Positions 62,107-64,000 of a stretch of DNA of 64,000 nt are shown here, piece by piece (within the stretch, counting starts at the first letter, position 1; each line of letters starts with the position of its first letter). Source of the DNA: CAZSHB01 sp964606885 (GTDB lineage Bacteria; Babelota; Babeliae; Babelales; CAIQNR01); assembly GCA_964606885.1 (NCBI GenBank), contig CAZSHB010000005.1, positions 15,515-79,514 on the forward strand, given 5' to 3'. Below the pieces are notes generated by a model, which was not told the origin of the DNA, did no database searches, and saw only the letters and a program-made list of their open reading frames with translations. The position numbers and the translations under genes were made by a program.

Positions 62107-63549
62107 ATGAACAAAAAACTCTCCCTGCTGATGCTCATTTCTTGCTCACTGCAAGCACATGAACATGCAGACGGCGAAACAAGCCACACATTCTTTGCTC
62201 AACGTTCATGGTACGGCACCGATATGCCCGTCTACACTAGCTCAACACGCTACCTATCTAACCTCAAAGAAGATGGCCGCGGCGGCTTGATGCAAGCACT
62301 TGTCTACGGTGGCCAAAGCACCAACAGTGCAGCACTCGGTCGCTACTTCTGCCCTTTCAACCTCAACACCCTGAAAGTCCGCGCACAACCTGACATTGCT
62401 GGTGATTACCAAGTAGTTGGCGCAAACCTTAACATTCAGACAAACGTCATTAACGGATTTGAAAGTATCGTCACCTTTAACCCACAACAATCGGTCATCG
62501 GTTGTGCTTTCAACTTCAAACAAGAATTTGGTGACAAATGGTGGATTGAAGGAACCTTCCCTATTGAACGCGTGGTAACCAACGTGCATATGGAAGAAAC
62601 GCCTATCAACAACGGTGGTGGCGTTGATACTACAACCGGTACTGGATTTGGCGGCATAAACAATGCGGTTGGCTCTTTTGCTGCAGCACTAAGTAACCCT
62701 AATTTGTTATACGGACGCGTTGACGGCTCACAACACACCGTTGGTTTAGCAAACGTAGAAGTACGTGGTGGGTATAAAACAATCAATCACAAAAATTTTT
62801 ACTGGTCGACCTATGTTGGCATTTTGATGCCTGGTGGTAATAAGCCCCAAGCAAAATATCTCTTTGAACCAATCCGCGGCAACGGTGGACACGTTGCAAT
62901 CACCACTGGCAGTGATTTTGGCTTCCCCTGGATTGAACGTGAACATTTCACGATCAGCATTGAAGGTGCTCTTAACGGTGGTTATGTGTTCCAAACAACC
63001 CAAACTCGTATGATCGATCTTAACAACAAACAATGGGGCCACTACCTAGCAGTCTGTACTCAAACAAACCCTACCGTACCCGATTACGGCGCAAACTTCT
63101 TAACACAAGATGTAAAAGTTTCTCCCCGTTCATACCGCAGTATTACGTTAAGTTTACTTGTTGATCATATCTGTGCATGGCAAGCAGAATTTGGGTACCA
63201 GTTCTTTGGTCGCCAACGCGAGCACATTGAATTAGCAAATACATGGCAAGAAGGTATCGGTATTTACGACTTTAGCGGAACAGCATATACCGCATCTGCA
63301 CGCACCATTAACAACAACGCAAACAATGCTAACGACGGCACCTTTATCACCATAAAGTCCGCCGATCTTAATCTTGCAAGTGCAGCACAACCAAGCACCG
63401 TGTCATACGTGTTCTATGGATCACTTGCTAAAACATTCGACACTAAATACCCAATCGTATTTGCAGGCGGCGCTTCATACGAAGTTGGCTCAAGCAACGA
63501 AAACATGGACCGCTGGACTGCATGGCTTAAAGCTGACGTACTGTTTTAA
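62107..63549 (+). CDS. Large outer-membrane beta-barrel-like protein (paralogue of 22428-23846)
   Basis: A signal peptide (MNKKLSLLMLISCSLQAHEH) is followed by a 460-residue strand-rich body, with a terminal strand RWTAWLKADVLF ending in Phe. A Gly/Asn-rich insertion (NNGGGVDTTTGTGFGGINNA) may be a surface loop. NFLTQDVKVSPRS and QAEFGYQFFG match NVLTQKVRVSPHS and QGEFGYNLWG of the first paralogue. It is probably an abundant porin or surface barrel: AAAGGAAA lies before the ATG and the upstream TTGACA is perfect. A cysteine-rich exported protein gene follows. Confidence 0.78.
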   Translation: MNKKLSLLMLISCSLQAHEHADGETSHTFFAQRSWYGTDMPVYTSSTRYLSNLKEDGRGGLMQALVYGGQSTNSAALGRYFCPFNLNTLKVRAQPDIAGDYQVVGANLNIQTNVINGFESIVTFNPQQSVIGCAFNFKQEFGDKWWIEGTFPIERVVTNVHMEETPINNGGGVDTTTGTGFGGINNAVGSFAAALSNPNLLYGRVDGSQHTVGLANVEVRGGYKTINHKNFYWSTYVGILMPGGNKPQAKYLFEPIRGNGGHVAITTGSDFGFPWIEREHFTISIEGALNGGYVFQTTQTRMIDLNNKQWGHYLAVCTQTNPTVPDYGANFLTQDVKVSPRSYRSITLSLLVDHICAWQAEFGYQFFGRQREHIELANTWQEGIGIYDFSGTAYTASARTINNNANNANDGTFITIKSADLNLASAAQPSTVSYVFYGSLAKTFDTKYPIVFAGGASYEVGSSNENMDRWTAWLKADVLF

Positions 63550-63575
63550 GATACTGAACGTAAAAGGATACCCAC

Positions 63576-64000
63576 ATGAAAAAATTATTTCTTAGTAGTG
63601 CACTACTACTGTCAATACATCTTAACGCCGCATGGGACAACACTGACATGCGCGAGTTGATGCAAAAAATCAATACCACTCGCACAGAAGAAGCTTTTAA
63701 CGCTGCTCTTGCTGATCTCTACAAACAGCACGGTAACCCTGAACTATCAAACAAAGGTCTTACGTTTTTAAACAACGCATTAAGCCAATGGAAAAGTCAC
63801 GGTTTTAACACAGCATCTTTTTTGACCTATCTTACGTTTACAGAACAACACGCCATTCCCTGTCCAACATGCGCAGTATGTGTTGAATGTCCACCTGCTG
63901 TAGTATGTCCAGAATGCGCTGTGTGCCCAGAAGCTACACCAACAGTACAACCAGAATCTGTACAGCCTACTACCCCAGTAATTTCACCAACAGAACCTAC
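63576..64000 (+). CDS. Exported cysteine-rich protein with CPxC motifs (3' end outside window)
   Basis: ATG 63576 has AAAGGA 8 bases upstream and starts a signal peptide (MKKLFLSSALLLSIHLNAAW). A helical domain of about 70 residues follows, then a cysteine cluster CPTCAVCVECPPAVVCPEC with a further AVCPE, then a Pro/Thr/Gln-rich stretch that runs off the window. The CPxC/CxxC spacing suggests metal binding or disulfide cross-linking in the envelope. It lies 26 bases after the outer-membrane protein and may be co-expressed. Confidence 0.72.
   Translation, partial: MKKLFLSSALLLSIHLNAAWDNTDMRELMQKINTTRTEEAFNAALADLYKQHGNPELSNKGLTFLNNALSQWKSHGFNTASFLTYLTFTEQHAIPCPTCAVCVECPPAVVCPECAVCPEATPTVQPESVQPTTPVISPTEP

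Overview
The window looks like a chromosomal segment of an AT-rich, diderm, host-associated bacterium. It uses the standard bacterial code with ATG, GTG and TTG starts. Outer-membrane assembly genes (BamA, BamD, a TamB-like protein), several beta-barrel proteins ending in phenylalanine, ankyrin proteins with signal peptides and many small exported proteins fit an endosymbiont or parasite of protists. The best guess is Candidatus Dependentiae (TM6), but this is inferred from gene content because no rRNA gene is present.

Layout. 1-6.7 kb: 3' end of a Sua5 tRNA-modification gene, a pair of histidine-phosphatase-like genes (one degenerate), a MutS-like ATPase with a signal sequence, a MazG-like pyrophosphohydrolase and an alanine/glycine symporter. 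6.7-10.1 kb: a minus-strand operon of Bax-inhibitor, HAD phosphatase and ABC-F protein. 10.2-19.8 kb: tandem cytosolic and exported thioredoxins, cysS, bamA, a lysine-rich exported protein, and an ftsL-like/ftsI/class I aldolase operon. 19.8-22.2 kb: four small envelope proteins. 22.4-26.9 kb: a large outer-membrane protein, prmC and mutL. 26.9-35.1 kb: mostly exported proteins, including an SDR, an HD hydrolase, a large lipoprotein that may be a MavL/DUF4804-like ADP-ribose hydrolase, and a small barrel.

35.3-44.1 kb: a band-7 protein, then a three-gene surface operon (glycine-rich beta-helix protein, small barrel, seven-bladed propeller) whose two large products share a C-terminal FN3-like module. 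After it come an exported protein with a 2-oxoglutarate/Fe(II) oxygenase signature, an ankyrin protein, a RibD/DHFR-like reductase, a membrane-anchored CPT-like kinase and a GIY-YIG protein. 44.1-44.8 kb: a tRNA-Lys/tRNA-Glu cluster interrupted by direct repeats and two assembly gaps (100 N and 10 N). 44.9-47.9 kb: mgtE, an rluD-type pseudouridine synthase and an exported nuclease.

47.9-53.2 kb: four consecutive paralogues that share one signal peptide. Three carry ankyrin repeats, and at least two appear to start with a Skp1/BTB-like fold. 53.3-64 kb: a PLD nuclease, a tamB-like gene and a pilB/gspE ATPase on the minus strand; bamD, yraN and cdsA on the plus strand; hisS; a second large outer-membrane protein; and a cysteine-rich exported protein cut by the window end.

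The strongest theme is that several families that are normally cytosolic (MutS, SDR, HD hydrolase, 2OG oxygenase, CPT kinase, histidine phosphatase) carry N-terminal signal or anchor sequences here. Together with the ankyrin/Skp1-like cluster and the surface operon, this suggests a large envelope-facing or host-facing protein set.
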